Positions 25,541-34,751 of a stretch of 34,784 bases of DNA are shown piece by piece (position 1 is the first letter of the stretch; each line of letters opens with the position of its first letter). Location: the NCBI GenBank assembly GCA_024636555.1, contig JAGXGW010000057.1, positions 1-34,784 on the forward strand, given 5' to 3'. The position numbers were made by a program, and so were the translations under genes. The notes under the pieces are model-generated. The model ran no database searches and was not told where the DNA came from. It saw nothing but the letters and a program-made list of their open reading frames with translations. This stretch comes from Paracoccaceae bacterium (GTDB taxonomy: Bacteria > Pseudomonadota > Alphaproteobacteria > Rhodobacterales > Rhodobacteraceae).

Positions 25541-27046
25541 ATGGCCAAGGAAAAGAAAACCCCGCGCCCCCGCGCCGAGACCCCCAAAGGGTTCCGCGAT
25601 TATTTCGGTGCCGATGTGACGATGCGCGCCGAGATGCTGGCAAAGATCGCCGGGGTCTATCACCGCTACGGCTTTGACGCGCTGGAATCCGCGGCGGTGG
25701 AGACGGTCGAGGCGCTGGGCAAGTTTCTGCCCGATGTGGACCGTCCCAATGCGGGCGTCTTCGCATGGCAGGAAGATGCGGAACACGCGGGCGAGAATGC
25801 CAAGCCGGGCGACTGGCTGGCGCTGCGCTATGACCTGACAGCGCCCCTGGCCCGCGTCTATGCCCAGCACCGCAACGACCTGCCGCTGCCGTACCGCCGC
25901 TATGCGATGGGGCCGGTCTGGCGCAATGAAAAGCCCGGGCCGGGACGGTTCCGGCAGTTCTATCAATGCGATGCCGATACGGTGGGCGCGGCCAGCGTGG
26001 CGGCGGATGCCGAGATCTGCGCCATGCTGGCCGATACGCTGGAAGAGGTGGGCATTCCACGCGGCGACTACATCGTGCGGGTGAACAATCGCAAGGTGCT
26101 GAACGGTATTCTCGAGGTGATGGGTCTGGCTGAGGGTGATACCCGCGAGGCTGTGCTGCGCACCATCGACAAGTTCGACAAGGTTGGCGAAGCGGGCGTG
26201 CGCGAATTGCTCACCAAGGGGCGGCTCGACGCGTCAGGCGCGTTCATCGACGGTGTCGGGCTGGATGCGGCACAGGCTGATCCCGTCATCGCGTTTCTGA
26301 CGTCAAAGGCCGACACCGTTGGACAGACGCTGACCAATCTGCGCGCCGCCGTTGGCGGCTCTTCCATCGGGATGAATGGCGTGGACGAATTGGCCCAAAT
26401 CGCCGATCTTGTCGCCGCCCAAGGCTACGGACCCGACCGCATCGTGATCGACCCCTCCGTGGTGCGGGGCTTGGGCTATTACACCGGGCCTGTGTTCGAG
26501 GCCGAATTGACCTTCGAGATTTTCGACGACAAGGGCCGCAAGCGGCAGTTCGGCTCGGTTGCGGGCGGCGGGCGTTATGACGATCTGGTCAAGCGCTTCA
26601 CCGGACAGGAAGTGCCCGCCACGGGTGTCTCCATCGGAGTGGACCGCTTGCTTGCGGCATTGCGCGAGAAGGGCCGGATGCAGTCCAGCGTACAGGGGCC
26701 TGTGGTGGTGACTGTGATGGACCGCGACCGGATGGCCGATTATCAGGCCATGGCGAGCGAGTTGCGCCAAGCGGGTATCCGGGCCGAGGTTTATCTGGGC
26801 AATCCCAAGCAATTCGGCAACCAGTTGAAATATGCCGACAAACGCGCCTCGCCCGTCGCGATCATCGAAGGTGGCGACGAAAAAGAGCGCGGCGTGGTGC
26901 AGATCAAGGACCTGATTCTCGGCGCGCAAATCGCCGAGAATGCCACGCTGGAGGAATGGCAAAGCCGCCCCAGCCAATACGAGGTGCCGCGTGACCAGAT
27001 GGTCGCAAAGGTCCGCGAAATCCTTGAAAGCCAGACCGATGCCTGA
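25541..27046 (+). CDS. hisS: Histidyl-tRNA synthetase
   Basis: A 501-residue class II synthetase that charges tRNA-His. Motif 2 is [24 protein letters not shown] (residues 119-142, key R128 and E130); the histidine-binding elements are [14 protein letters not shown] (95-108) and [14 protein letters not shown] (about 309-322); motif 3 is the GGGRYDDLV ... [10 protein letters not shown] region (about 345-370). The anticodon-binding domain is at the C-terminus. The opening [20 protein letters not shown] and the length put it in the divergent alphaproteobacterial/eukaryote-like HisRS group rather than the E. coli type. GAGGGAG precedes the ATG. hisZ begins inside its last codons. Confidence 0.96.
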   Translation: MAKEKKTPRPRAETPKGFRDYFGADVTMRAEMLAKIAGVYHRYGFDALESAAVETVEALGKFLPDVDRPNAGVFAWQEDAEHAGENAKPGDWLALRYDLTAPLARVYAQHRNDLPLPYRRYAMGPVWRNEKPGPGRFRQFYQCDADTVGAASVAADAEICAMLADTLEEVGIPRGDYIVRVNNRKVLNGILEVMGLAEGDTREAVLRTIDKFDKVGEAGVRELLTKGRLDASGAFIDGVGLDAAQADPVIAFLTSKADTVGQTLTNLRAAVGGSSIGMNGVDELAQIADLVAAQGYGPDRIVIDPSVVRGLGYYTGPVFEAELTFEIFDDKGRKRQFGSVAGGGRYDDLVKRFTGQEVPATGVSIGVDRLLAALREKGRMQSSVQGPVVVTVMDRDRMADYQAMASELRQAGIRAEVYLGNPKQFGNQLKYADKRASPVAIIEGGDEKERGVVQIKDLILGAQIAENATLEEWQSRPSQYEVPRDQMVAKVREILESQTDA

Positions 27047-28136
27047 CATGGCCGTCACACGCTCTACCATCCGCGACGAGGCCCTGCGCCTGCGCGCGCT
27101 GTTTGAGGCTGCAGGCGCACAGGTTATGGACCCTCCCGTCCTGCAACCTGCCGGAATCCTGCTCGACCTTTACGGCGAGGACATCCGCGCGCGCGCCTAT
27201 GTCACCTCGGATGCGGTGCGCGGCGAACAGATGCTGCGCCCCGATTTCACGGTGCCTGTGGTCCAGACCCATATGGCGCATGGCGCGGAACCCGCGCGGT
27301 ATACCTATGCGGGCGAGGTTTTCCGGCGGCAGGAAGATTTTCCCGACCGCGACAACGAATATTTCCAGACCGGATACGAGGTGTTCGACCGTGCGGATCC
27401 GGCGGCGGCGGATGCCGAGGTGTTCGCGCTGATCCGTGAAGCCTTGGGCGATCTGCCGCTGCGTGCCGCGACGGGTGACATCGGTATTCTGGCCGCTGCT
27501 GTCGAGGGGCTGGAGACGACATCGGCGCGCAAGGCCGCACTGCGCCGTCACATCTGGCGCCCGCGCCGCTTCCGTGCGCTGCTCGACCGTTATGCTGGCC
27601 GTGCCCCGGTGCCCGAGACGCGGTCCGCGCTCCTCGCCTCTGCCGATCCGCTGGCCGATTGTGCGCCGCTGATCGGGCTGCGCGACCGCACCGAGATCGC
27701 CGCAAGGGTCGAGGCCCTGCGCGCCGATGCCGCCGCGCCGCCGATCAGCGAGAATGAAGTCGCCCTGCTGGATGCGATCCTGAGCGTGCGCGAGACATTG
27801 CCCTTCGCGCTGGAACATCTGCGCGATATTTCCGTGGATATGCCCGCCATCGCCCCTGCTGTGGCCCGACTGGAAGCCCGGGTCGATGCGCTTGCGGCGC
27901 GGGGTATTCCCGTCGATACGCTGGAGTTCGAGGCCAGCTTTGGGCGCACGTCGATGGAGTATTACGACGGTTTCGTCTTCGGGTTCTACGCTGCAGGGCG
28001 CAGCGATCTGCCGCCCCTCGCCACCGGCGGGCGCTATGACGCGCTGACCCGCGTGTTGGGGCAGGGGGCTGAAATCCCGGCTGTCGGGGGGGTGATCCGC
28101 CCCGGTTTGTTGCTCGGGCTGAGGACCGCATCATGA
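27039..28136 (+). CDS. hisZ: ATP phosphoribosyltransferase regulatory subunit
   Basis: A 365-residue HisRS-like protein ([20 protein letters not shown]) with no tRNA-charging role. HisZ partners the short HisG to form the hetero-octameric enzyme that starts histidine synthesis and carries the histidine feedback site. Synthetase-like motifs remain ([43 protein letters not shown]), but the C-terminal anticodon-binding domain is absent. The start is 27039, overlapping the hisS stop by 8 bases; 27048 is an alternative. The stop overlaps the hisG start by 4 bases. Confidence 0.93.
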   Translation: MPDMAVTRSTIRDEALRLRALFEAAGAQVMDPPVLQPAGILLDLYGEDIRARAYVTSDAVRGEQMLRPDFTVPVVQTHMAHGAEPARYTYAGEVFRRQEDFPDRDNEYFQTGYEVFDRADPAAADAEVFALIREALGDLPLRAATGDIGILAAAVEGLETTSARKAALRRHIWRPRRFRALLDRYAGRAPVPETRSALLASADPLADCAPLIGLRDRTEIAARVEALRADAAAPPISENEVALLDAILSVRETLPFALEHLRDISVDMPAIAPAVARLEARVDALAARGIPVDTLEFEASFGRTSMEYYDGFVFGFYAAGRSDLPPLATGGRYDALTRVLGQGAEIPAVGGVIRPGLLLGLRTAS

Positions 28137-28828
28137 CGATCAAGCTGGGTGTGCCATCCAAGGGGCGGCTGATGGAAAAATCCTTCGAGTGGTTCGCGGC
28201 GCGCGGCATTACCCTGTCGCGCAGCGCCTCGGAGCGGGAATATGCGGGCGCGGTCGAGGGGATTGCAGACGTCGAACTGGTGCTGCTCTCGGCGGCCGAG
28301 ATCCCGCGTGAACTGGCGGCGGGGCGCATCCATCTGGGCGTGACCGGCACCGATCTGGTGCGCGAGAAACTGGGCCAGTGGGACCAGCAGGTACAGGAGC
28401 TGGCCGAACTTGGCTTCGGCCATGCCGATCTGATCATCGCGGTGCCAGCGGCATGGGTCGATGTGGATACGCTGGACGATCTGGATGCCGCCGCCGCCGC
28501 CTTTCGAGCACGCCACGGCTTCCGGTTGCGGATTGCGACCAAATACCACCGGCTGGTGCGTGATTTCCTGCGCGCATCGGGTGTGGCCGATTACGCGTTG
28601 GTCGACAGTCAGGGCGCGACCGAGGGCACGGTGAAATTCGAGACTGCCGAGGCCGTGGCCGACATCACCTCCACGGGCGAGACGTTGCGGGCCAACCATC
28701 TCAAACTGTTGCAGGACGGGCTGATCCTGCGTTCGCAGGCCACGCTGTACCGCAGCCGTGCCGCAGCTTTGTCGGATGCCGACCGCGACACGCTCAAACA
28801 GCTTTGCCAGATGATCGAGGTAGACTGA
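28133..28828 (+). CDS. hisG: ATP phosphoribosyltransferase catalytic subunit, short form
   Basis: A 231-residue short-form HisG catalysing ATP + PRPP to phosphoribosyl-ATP, the first step of histidine synthesis. It shows KLGVPSKGRLMEKS (ATP/PRPP site start), GVTGTDLVRE, RIATKYHRLVRDFL and the PRPP-binding DITSTGETLRANHLK. The C-terminal ACT-like regulatory domain of long HisG is missing, which explains the need for HisZ next door. The ATGA overlap with hisZ suggests coupled, stoichiometric translation. Its stop is only 5 bases from the convergent SulP stop. Confidence 0.96.
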   Translation: MTIKLGVPSKGRLMEKSFEWFAARGITLSRSASEREYAGAVEGIADVELVLLSAAEIPRELAAGRIHLGVTGTDLVREKLGQWDQQVQELAELGFGHADLIIAVPAAWVDVDTLDDLDAAAAAFRARHGFRLRIATKYHRLVRDFLRASGVADYALVDSQGATEGTVKFETAEAVADITSTGETLRANHLKLLQDGLILRSQATLYRSRAAALSDADRDTLKQLCQMIEVD

Positions 28829-28833
28829 CCGCG

Positions 28834-30099
28834 TCAGTCCTCGCGCGGATCAAACGGGTCGGGGCGCGTGCGGCCTTCGCGCAGCTTGAGCGCCAGCCCC
28901 AGTGCGACGCCCACACCGATGGCGACAGTCAGATCGACCAGCACAGTCAGCCCCATGGTCAGCAGCAACAGCACACGGTCCGAGGGGCGTTCGCGCATCC
29001 ATGCGCCCCATTTATGCGGCTCCGCCATGTTCCACGCGGTCAGGATCAGCAATCCGGCCATTGCGGGCATGGCGAGCATCCCCGTCGGCCCCGCCGCCAG
29101 CATCATCATCGCAAGGATCGCCGCCGCATGGATCAGCCCCGCCACAGGGGTCTGCCCGCCGGCCTTGACGTTGGTGGCGGTGCGGGCAATCGCGCCTGTG
29201 GCGGGCAATCCGCCGAAGGCCGCAGAGGCGAGATTGGCCGTGCCCTGCGCCACAACCTCGGCATTGGGGCGATGCCGCGCGCCTGTCATTCGGTCAGCGA
29301 CGACTGCCGACAGCAGCGATTCGATGCCCGCCAGAAAGGCGATGATGAGGGCCGAGGGCAGCACCTCGATCATCCGCGCCAGCGTGACCTCAGGCAGTCC
29401 GGGCAGTGGCAGCGTTGTGGGCAGGGCACCAAAACGCGCCTCGATCGTCTCGACAGGCAGGGCCAGTATGACAGCGGCGCCGGAGGTCAGCGCCAGCGCC
29501 ACGATCAGGCCGGGCAGGCGGGGGGCCGCGCGGCGGAAGACCACGATCAGCACCATCGTCGCCAGACCAACACCAAACGCCGCGATGCTGAACGTGTCGC
29601 GCGCAGCCCAGAGAGCGGGAACCTTGTGTAGCAATTCGGCTGGCTCATCGGCCAGTGACAGGCCGAACAGGTCTTTCAACTGGCTGGCCGCGATCAGCAC
29701 GGCAATGCCGATGGTAAAGCCGTTCACCACGGATTCGGGCACATGGGCGATCAGACTGCCCGCCCGCAACCAGCCCGCGACCAGCAGGATCACCCCCGCC
29801 ATGGCCGTGGCCAGCACCAGCCCGTCATAGCCATGCTGTGCGATGACGCCCGCGACGACCACGATGAACGCCCCTGTCGGCCCGCCGATCTGCACCGTGC
29901 TGCCACCAAGCGCCGAGATGATGAACCCCGCCACGATGGCTGTGATCAGCCCCTGTGCGGGTGTGGCGCCCGATGCGATGGCGATGGCCAGCGAGAGCGG
30001 CAGCGCGACCATCGCCACGGTGATGCCCGCGACAAGATCCGCCCTGAAGGTGGCTACCGAATATGTTGACAGACTGGTCAATAACTGGGGGCGGAGCAT
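28834..30099 (-). CDS. SulP family anion transporter lacking a STAS domain
   Basis: A 421-residue inner-membrane transporter of the SulP (SLC26-like) family, which moves sulfate, bicarbonate or other anions, usually with H+ or Na+. Eleven or more hydrophobic segments are visible, with the family signatures GITVAMVALPLSLAIAIASG, GGSTVQIGGPTGAFIVVVAG, IAFLAGIESLLSAVVADRMTG and GGLPATGAIARTATNVKAGG. The chain ends 20 or so residues after the last helix (KLREGRTRPDPFDPRED), without the ~100-residue cytoplasmic STAS domain found in most members. Substrate unknown. The start at 30099 (MLRPQLLTS) fits the family; a start at 30153 is possible. Convergent with hisG. Confidence 0.9.
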   Translation of the reverse strand: MLRPQLLTSLSTYSVATFRADLVAGITVAMVALPLSLAIAIASGATPAQGLITAIVAGFIISALGGSTVQIGGPTGAFIVVVAGVIAQHGYDGLVLATAMAGVILLVAGWLRAGSLIAHVPESVVNGFTIGIAVLIAASQLKDLFGLSLADEPAELLHKVPALWAARDTFSIAAFGVGLATMVLIVVFRRAAPRLPGLIVALALTSGAAVILALPVETIEARFGALPTTLPLPGLPEVTLARMIEVLPSALIIAFLAGIESLLSAVVADRMTGARHRPNAEVVAQGTANLASAAFGGLPATGAIARTATNVKAGGQTPVAGLIHAAAILAMMMLAAGPTGMLAMPAMAGLLILTAWNMAEPHKWGAWMRERPSDRVLLLLTMGLTVLVDLTVAIGVGVALGLALKLREGRTRPDPFDPRED

Positions 30100-30195
30100 A
30101 TGGTTCGTCCTGAAACCTGACGGTACCATGCGTCCGCCGTGGCGGCGTTTCAAGCGTGATGTCGAGGGTGGAGTTCAACCGTTGGCGCGCCGCCT

Positions 30196-30627
30196 TCAGA
30201 GAACGCCGAGATCCGCGAGTGCCGCGCTCAGCGAACTGGGCAGCGCATCCTCGTTTTCACGGCCCTTTGCCAGATCGGCGGGCGCATCCTTGGCAGGCAG
30301 ATAGCGCCATCCCTGAAACGGTTTCTTCAGCGCTTGGGTGGTGCGGATCAGTTCGGGGTCCAGCACGATGGCGCAACGGCGGATACCGTCGCCGCCGATC
30401 ACCTCGTCCAGTCGCAGGATGCGCTGACGGCATTGCAGCACGCCCTTGATCACCCAGTAGATCGAGCCGCCATCGAGAATCTCTGCCTCGCGCTTGGGCC
30501 ACATGCGGGTGACGTGGCGCGGCAGGCCATCCGGCCCCTTGGCGCGGATGCTGGACTGCCATGCAAGCAGATCCTCGACACCTTCGGTGCCGACAGACAG
30601 TTTAATCAAATTGAGTGGTTCTGGCAT
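30196..30627 (-). CDS. DUF1489 family protein
   Basis: A 143-residue protein starting MPEPLNLIKLSVGTEGVEDL, of the alphaproteobacterial DUF1489 family as I recognise it from the conserved blocks HVTRMWPKREAEIL, GGSIYWVIKGVLQCRQRIL and PFQGWRYLPAKDAPADL. No signal peptide or membrane segment. Function unknown. It lies ahead of SulP on the same strand with a 96 bp gap and is divergent from nrdJ. Confidence 0.85.
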   Translation of the reverse strand: MPEPLNLIKLSVGTEGVEDLLAWQSSIRAKGPDGLPRHVTRMWPKREAEILDGGSIYWVIKGVLQCRQRILRLDEVIGGDGIRRCAIVLDPELIRTTQALKKPFQGWRYLPAKDAPADLAKGRENEDALPSSLSAALADLGVL

Positions 30628-30822
30628 GGCGTTTTCCCAAAGTGTGGTAGAGCATAGAGGCCGAAACCGCGATATCAAGGGCAACCGGTGTCAGTATAAG
30701 CGCCGCTCCGCCGTTGACCCGAACCTCCCGTCAGCCTATTGTGGAAGGCCTGCTCAAGACTGTCTGCTCTTCGCAAACGCTCCTCCGCTGCATATCTCAC
30801 CTGATGATCCAAGGACGCCGCC

Positions 30823-33084
30823 ATGACCCGTTTTGCCGCCCCCATTTCCGAACAGATCTGGGACATGAAATACCGGTTCAAACAGGCCGATGGAACGCCT
30901 CGGGACCGCTCGGTCGAGGATACCTGGCGCCGCATCGCGCGGTCGCTGGCAGCGGTGGAAGACGACAGCGCCCTGTGGGAAGACCGATTCTACACGGCGC
31001 TTGAGGATTTCAAATATCTGCCCGCAGGCCGCATCACCGCAGGTGCGGGTACCGGACGTCGCGTCACGATGTTCAACTGCTTTGTGATGGGCACGATCCC
31101 CGACAGCATGGGCGGCATTTTCGACATGCTGAAAGAAGCCGCACTGACCATGCAGCAGGGGGGCGGGATCGGCTATGATTTCTCGACCATCCGCCCGCGC
31201 GGGGCGGATGTGCTGGGCGTGGCGGCGGATGCCTCCGGTCCCTTGTCGTTCATGGATGTCTGGGATGCGATGTGCCGCACGATCATGTCGGCAGGCTCGC
31301 GCCGCGGTGCCATGATGGCGACGATGCGCTGTGACCACCCCGATATCGAGGCTTTCATCACCGCAAAATCCGATGCGGCGCGGCTGCGGATGTTCAACCT
31401 GTCGGTGCTGATCACCGATCCGTTCATGGAAGCGGTCAAGGCGGACGGGCCGTGGGATCTGCAATTCGAGGGCAAGGTCTATCACACGGTGCAGGCGCGC
31501 GATCTGTGGAACCAGATCATGAAACGCACATATGACTTCGCCGAACACGGCGTGATCTTCATCGACCGGATCAATACGGCGAACAACCTCAACTATGTCG
31601 AAACCATCGCCGCCACTAACCCTTGCGGGGAACAGCCGCTGCCGCCCTATGGCGCCTGTCTGCTGGGCTCGATCAACATGGCGCGCCTTGTGGCGGACCC
31701 GTTCGAGGCGGGCGCGCATCTGGACCCCAAGGCGCTGACCGATCTGGTCGCCGTGGCCGTACGGATGATGGACAATGTCGTGGACGCCAGCCGCTTCCCG
31801 CTGGACGCGCAGGCGCAGGAGGCGCAGGCAAAACGGCGCATCGGGCTGGGTGTCACGGGGCTTGCCGATGCGCTGCTGATGGTCGGCCTGCGCTACGGCT
31901 CCGAGGAGGCGGCGCGTCAGACCGAGGACTGGCTGCACGCGATCGCCCGCGCCGCTTATCTGGCGTCAGTGGATTTGGCCAAGGAGAAGGGCGCTTTCCC
32001 GCTGTTCGATGCGGAGAAATATCTGGCCTCCGGCACGATGCGGGCGATGGACGCGGACGTTCGCGAGGCGATCCGCACCCACGGTATCCGCAACGCGCTG
32101 CTCACCTCCATCGCGCCCACCGGCACGATCAGCCTTTATGCAGGCAATGTGTCATCCGGGATCGAGCCGGTCTTCGCCTATGCCTATACCCGCAAGGTGC
32201 TGCAAAAAGATGGCAGCCGCACCGAGGAGGAGGTGGTAGATTACGCGGTGCAGATGTGGCGCGACAAGTTCGGCGAGACCGCCTTGCCCGACCACTTTGT
32301 TAACGCCCAGACACTGGCCCCGCTGGACCATGTGCGGATGCAGGCTGCGGCGCAGAAATGGGTGGACAGCTCGATCTCCAAGACGATCAACTGCCCCGAA
32401 GATATCAGCTTTGATGATTTCAAGGAGGTCTATATGGCCGCATGGGATCAGGGCTGCAAAGGCTGCACCACCTACCGGCCCAACGAGGTGACCGGCTCTG
32501 TGCTCAGCGTGTCCGAGACGACCGAGACTGTCCCCCAATCCGATCACGGGGCCGATGTGATCTACATGTCCGAACCGCTGGACCGCCCGCAGGCGCTCGA
32601 GGGCAATACCTACAAGCTGAAATGGCCCGACAGCGAACACGCGATCTACCTGACAGTGAACGACATCATCATCAACGGCCACCGCCGCCCCTTCGAGGTC
32701 TTCATCAACTCCAAGAACATGGAGCATTTCGCATGGACCGTGGCGCTGACACGGATGATCTCCGCCGTATTCCGGCGCGGTGGCGACGTGAGTTTCGTGG
32801 TGGAAGAGCTCAAAGCCGTTTTCGATCCACGCGGCGGTGCATGGATGAACGGCAAGTACATCCCGTCGATCTTGGCCGCGATCGGCGGCGTCATCGAGCG
32901 CCACATGATCTCCATCGGCTTCATCGCAGGCGAGGGGATGGGGCTGAAAACCGATCCCCAAGCCAATGTCGTCGGCCTCGACCTGCCCCGCGGCAAGGCC
33001 TGCCCCTCCTGCGGGCAATACGATATGCGGATGGTCGAGGGCTGCATGACCTGTGCCAGTTGCGGCCATTCCAAATGTGGGTGA
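30823..33084 (+). CDS. nrdJ: Adenosylcobalamin-dependent ribonucleotide reductase (class II)
   Basis: A 753-residue B12-dependent reductase that makes deoxyribonucleotides with or without oxygen. Features: MFNCFVMG with C86 (first redox cysteine), QQGGGIGYDFSTIRPRG, ATNPCGEQPLPPYGACLLGSINM with active-site C268 and E270, and IAPTGTISLYAGNVSSGIEP. The C-terminus (CPSCGQYDMRMVEGCMTCAS onward) has six cysteines that could bind zinc or relay electrons. AAGGAC precedes the ATG. In the 195 bp upstream I find neither a B12 riboswitch core nor an NrdR box. Confidence 0.95.
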   Translation: MTRFAAPISEQIWDMKYRFKQADGTPRDRSVEDTWRRIARSLAAVEDDSALWEDRFYTALEDFKYLPAGRITAGAGTGRRVTMFNCFVMGTIPDSMGGIFDMLKEAALTMQQGGGIGYDFSTIRPRGADVLGVAADASGPLSFMDVWDAMCRTIMSAGSRRGAMMATMRCDHPDIEAFITAKSDAARLRMFNLSVLITDPFMEAVKADGPWDLQFEGKVYHTVQARDLWNQIMKRTYDFAEHGVIFIDRINTANNLNYVETIAATNPCGEQPLPPYGACLLGSINMARLVADPFEAGAHLDPKALTDLVAVAVRMMDNVVDASRFPLDAQAQEAQAKRRIGLGVTGLADALLMVGLRYGSEEAARQTEDWLHAIARAAYLASVDLAKEKGAFPLFDAEKYLASGTMRAMDADVREAIRTHGIRNALLTSIAPTGTISLYAGNVSSGIEPVFAYAYTRKVLQKDGSRTEEEVVDYAVQMWRDKFGETALPDHFVNAQTLAPLDHVRMQAAAQKWVDSSISKTINCPEDISFDDFKEVYMAAWDQGCKGCTTYRPNEVTGSVLSVSETTETVPQSDHGADVIYMSEPLDRPQALEGNTYKLKWPDSEHAIYLTVNDIIINGHRRPFEVFINSKNMEHFAWTVALTRMISAVFRRGGDVSFVVEELKAVFDPRGGAWMNGKYIPSILAAIGGVIERHMISIGFIAGEGMGLKTDPQANVVGLDLPRGKACPSCGQYDMRMVEGCMTCASCGHSKCG

Positions 33085-33443
33085 AACGGTAGGGCGGGTT
33101 CGTTGTTGATCTGACAGGCAAAGTTAGTCCAAAACAGGGTGTTTTAACGTCCAAGGGTTGGGCCTATTATGCCCAAGGGTGATTAACAGTCTGATATTAA
33201 TACAGTTTCCGCGTGTGCATTTTGTAGCCAAGAAAACCTCGGAAGACGGAATTCCGTTTCCGAGGGGTTGCTGGCTGATAACACATCGGCTGTATCCGTA
33301 AAGAAAGACCGAAAGTGTTCACCGTTCCTTCTGCACGCTCCCTCTGTTGAGAGCGCGCAGGAGGCACCGGCGAACGAGAGAAGAGATCTCCAACCCGACT
33401 TGACGCGATGCGCCTTCCGCGCTCGCAAATTCGGAGATCTGAT
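33085..33443. other. Noncoding stretch after nrdJ, start of the AT-richer accessory region
   Basis: About 360 bp with visibly lower GC than the preceding 33 kb. It contains the hairpin at 33237-33265. No convincing gene is present; open frames on the minus strand here have unnatural composition. It should contain the promoter for the small gene at 33444. CTTGACGCGATGCG near 33399 could supply a -35 (TTGACG), but no clear -10 follows. Confidence 0.5.
33237..33265 (-). terminator. Strong nested hairpin, terminator-like on the minus strand
   Basis: CCTCGGAA (33237-33244) pairs with TTCCGAGG (33258-33265), enclosing the palindrome CGGAATTCCG (33247-33256). On the minus strand the stem is followed by TTTTCTT, an intrinsic-terminator form, but no minus-strand gene is apparent to its right. 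It may instead be the rim of an unrecognised RNA or a leftover of a mobile element. Confidence 0.5.
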
Positions 33444-33857
33444 ATGAAAACCAAAACACTGAACCGACGCCGCACAGCCTTCGACGGGCAACAACCCGCT
33501 TTTTCCCCGCTGCGCGATTACCTCAGCGCGCAAGGTGACGATCTAATCGCCTGCTGCGGCTGGCTCGGGGGGGAGCGCTGGCGCCTGCTTGCCCAGAGCT
33601 TCGTCCACTCCGTTCTGCGCGGTGACGCGGCTGGACCGCTGCAGGTCAATCTGCTGCACCGCGTGCACGCATTGCTGAGCTTGGAGCTGCACGATGACCT
33701 CGACAGCAATGAGGCTGTGATCTTTGCTGATCTCGACCTCAATGATCCACGGGTCGGGAACTGTTGCCTGCACACCGAGGCATTGGCGGCTTGTCTGCAT
33801 GCTGTCGGAGCGTCTGACCGGAGCGACACCGGCAAAGTCACGGATGCCGCCGCGTGA
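33444..33857 (+). CDS. Hypothetical protein, 137 residues, accessory region
   Basis: I do not recognise this protein. It starts at ATG 33444 with GGAG at 33433 as ribosome site. The basic N-terminus (KTKTLNRRR) is followed by a mostly helical body. There are two adjacent-cysteine pairs, C37-C38 (IACCGWLGG) and C107-C108 (GNCCLHTEA), and an acidic segment ELHDDLDSNEAVIFADLDLND (in part). No signal peptide or membrane helix. The protein-like composition and good ribosome site support a real gene. It is followed by a strong hairpin and a second unknown gene on the same strand. Confidence 0.65.
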   Translation: MKTKTLNRRRTAFDGQQPAFSPLRDYLSAQGDDLIACCGWLGGERWRLLAQSFVHSVLRGDAAGPLQVNLLHRVHALLSLELHDDLDSNEAVIFADLDLNDPRVGNCCLHTEALAACLHAVGASDRSDTGKVTDAAA

Positions 33858-33863
33858 GGGTGA

Positions 33864-33887
33864 CTGCCTGCCCTTTGGGGCAGGCAG
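33864..33887 (+). terminator. Perfect 10-bp GC-rich hairpin between the two unknown genes
   Basis: CTGCCTGCCC (33864-33873) pairs with GGGCAGGCAG (33878-33887) around TTTG, starting 7 bases after the stop of the upstream gene. There is no T-run beyond CTT, so it may be a weak or attenuating terminator, or an RNA-stability element at the end of the message. Confidence 0.5.
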
Positions 33888-33932
33888 CTTGAAGCACTGA
33901 CCCGACGCCAGTGCACAACAAGGGGGCATCTC

Positions 33933-34364
33933 ATGCACCACCTATCCATCACGGACCTCGACCGCATCGAGGATATTGCGGCCTCGGCAGCTATGGCCGG
34001 AGCGCAGGCCGCACTCGATCTGGCAGACTTGGGTCTGTCAGACACTTCCCGGGCGATTCACCTCGCCTGGATCGCAAAGGTGCTTACCAGTGACGCGCTT
34101 TACGATGAGGCGTCACTGGTCGCGCTGGTTGAGTTTGAGCGCGAGCTTCGGGGTCTGGTAAATCGGGAAGTTTATTACACGCCGCCCTATGGCTGGCAGG
34201 ATGCCGAAGACGATCTCTCGCCCGACTGCAATCTCACGCTGACGGGTCGTCGAATAGAGGAGGTCCGCGCCAATCTGGCACTGGCGATCAAGGGCGCGCG
34301 TTACACCCGGTCATTGCTGGCTGCAGAGCGCTACGTCGGCAAGGCACGGGGGCTATCAGTCTAA
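33933..34364 (+). CDS. Hypothetical protein, 143 residues, accessory region
   Basis: I do not recognise this protein. ATG 33933 has AAGGGGG seven bases upstream. The sequence looks all-helical, with an alanine-rich start (IEDIAASAAMAGAQAALDLA), a central YYTPPYGWQD loop and a C-terminal helix (RRIEEVRANLALAIKGARYT). No signal peptide, membrane segment or catalytic motif can be seen. It is in tandem with the gene at 33444, separated by 75 bp that include a strong hairpin. Confidence 0.65.
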   Translation: MHHLSITDLDRIEDIAASAAMAGAQAALDLADLGLSDTSRAIHLAWIAKVLTSDALYDEASLVALVEFERELRGLVNREVYYTPPYGWQDAEDDLSPDCNLTLTGRRIEEVRANLALAIKGARYTRSLLAAERYVGKARGLSV

Positions 34365-34387
34365 ATTTTCTTACTAAACAGCAAGGA

Positions 34388-34425
34388 TGCATCGGCCGAC
34401 CGTCACAGCGGGATAAGCCGGTGCA
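34388..34425. other. Hairpin after the second unknown gene
   Basis: TGCATCGGC (34388-34396) pairs with GCCGGTGCA (34417-34425) with one G-T wobble and a 20-base loop. It has no T-run. It may be the end of the small-gene transcript or part of a leader for a following gene. Confidence 0.35.
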
Positions 34426-34509
34426 TTCGAACATCCAAGCTGCAACAGGATTTGCAAATGGATAATCTTCGGTTCAAGCAAACACCTCTTCCGCACTGCT
34501 GGCGCTCAG

Positions 34510-34698
34510 GTGATCAGACAAGATCAAATGAACGGCAGGGCAACTCAAAGCATTTCGAACTGTTCGGTCATGCCAAATCTGCATCAGGCCAATTTCAGCC
34601 CTGTGCAGGCGGCGATCGTGGATCACTTCGCTCATTGGCGCTCCGTCAAAGTGGGCGGATTTCCGACTTTCGCTGCGTCGGTCATCAGCGGCAGCTAA
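34510..34698 (+). CDS. Possible small hypothetical protein (doubtful)
   Basis: An open frame of 62 residues from GTG 34510 (or 56 residues from ATG 34528) has protein-like composition in its second half, around MPNLHQANFSPVQAAIVDHF and HWRSVKVGGFPTFAAS. No clear ribosome site precedes either start. Overlapping frames on both strands are open too, so this could be chance. It could also be the end of a gene whose real start lies upstream in another frame. Confidence 0.25.
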   Translation: MIRQDQMNGRATQSISNCSVMPNLHQANFSPVQAAIVDHFAHWRSVKVGGFPTFAASVISGS

Positions 34699-34751
34699 GC
34701 GCAAATCGTCGCCTTTGCAAACTGTTGTAAATACCACTACTGCTACAGTTG

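Noticed and set aside
30628-30822. Cobalamin riboswitch or NrdR box upstream of the B12-dependent reductase
   Set aside because: No B12-box-like core and no paired NrdR-type palindromes could be found by eye.
33183-33533. Minus-strand open frames across the region after nrdJ
   Set aside because: Composition is unnatural, they overlap the better-supported gene at 33444, and the hairpin at 33237 would lie inside them.
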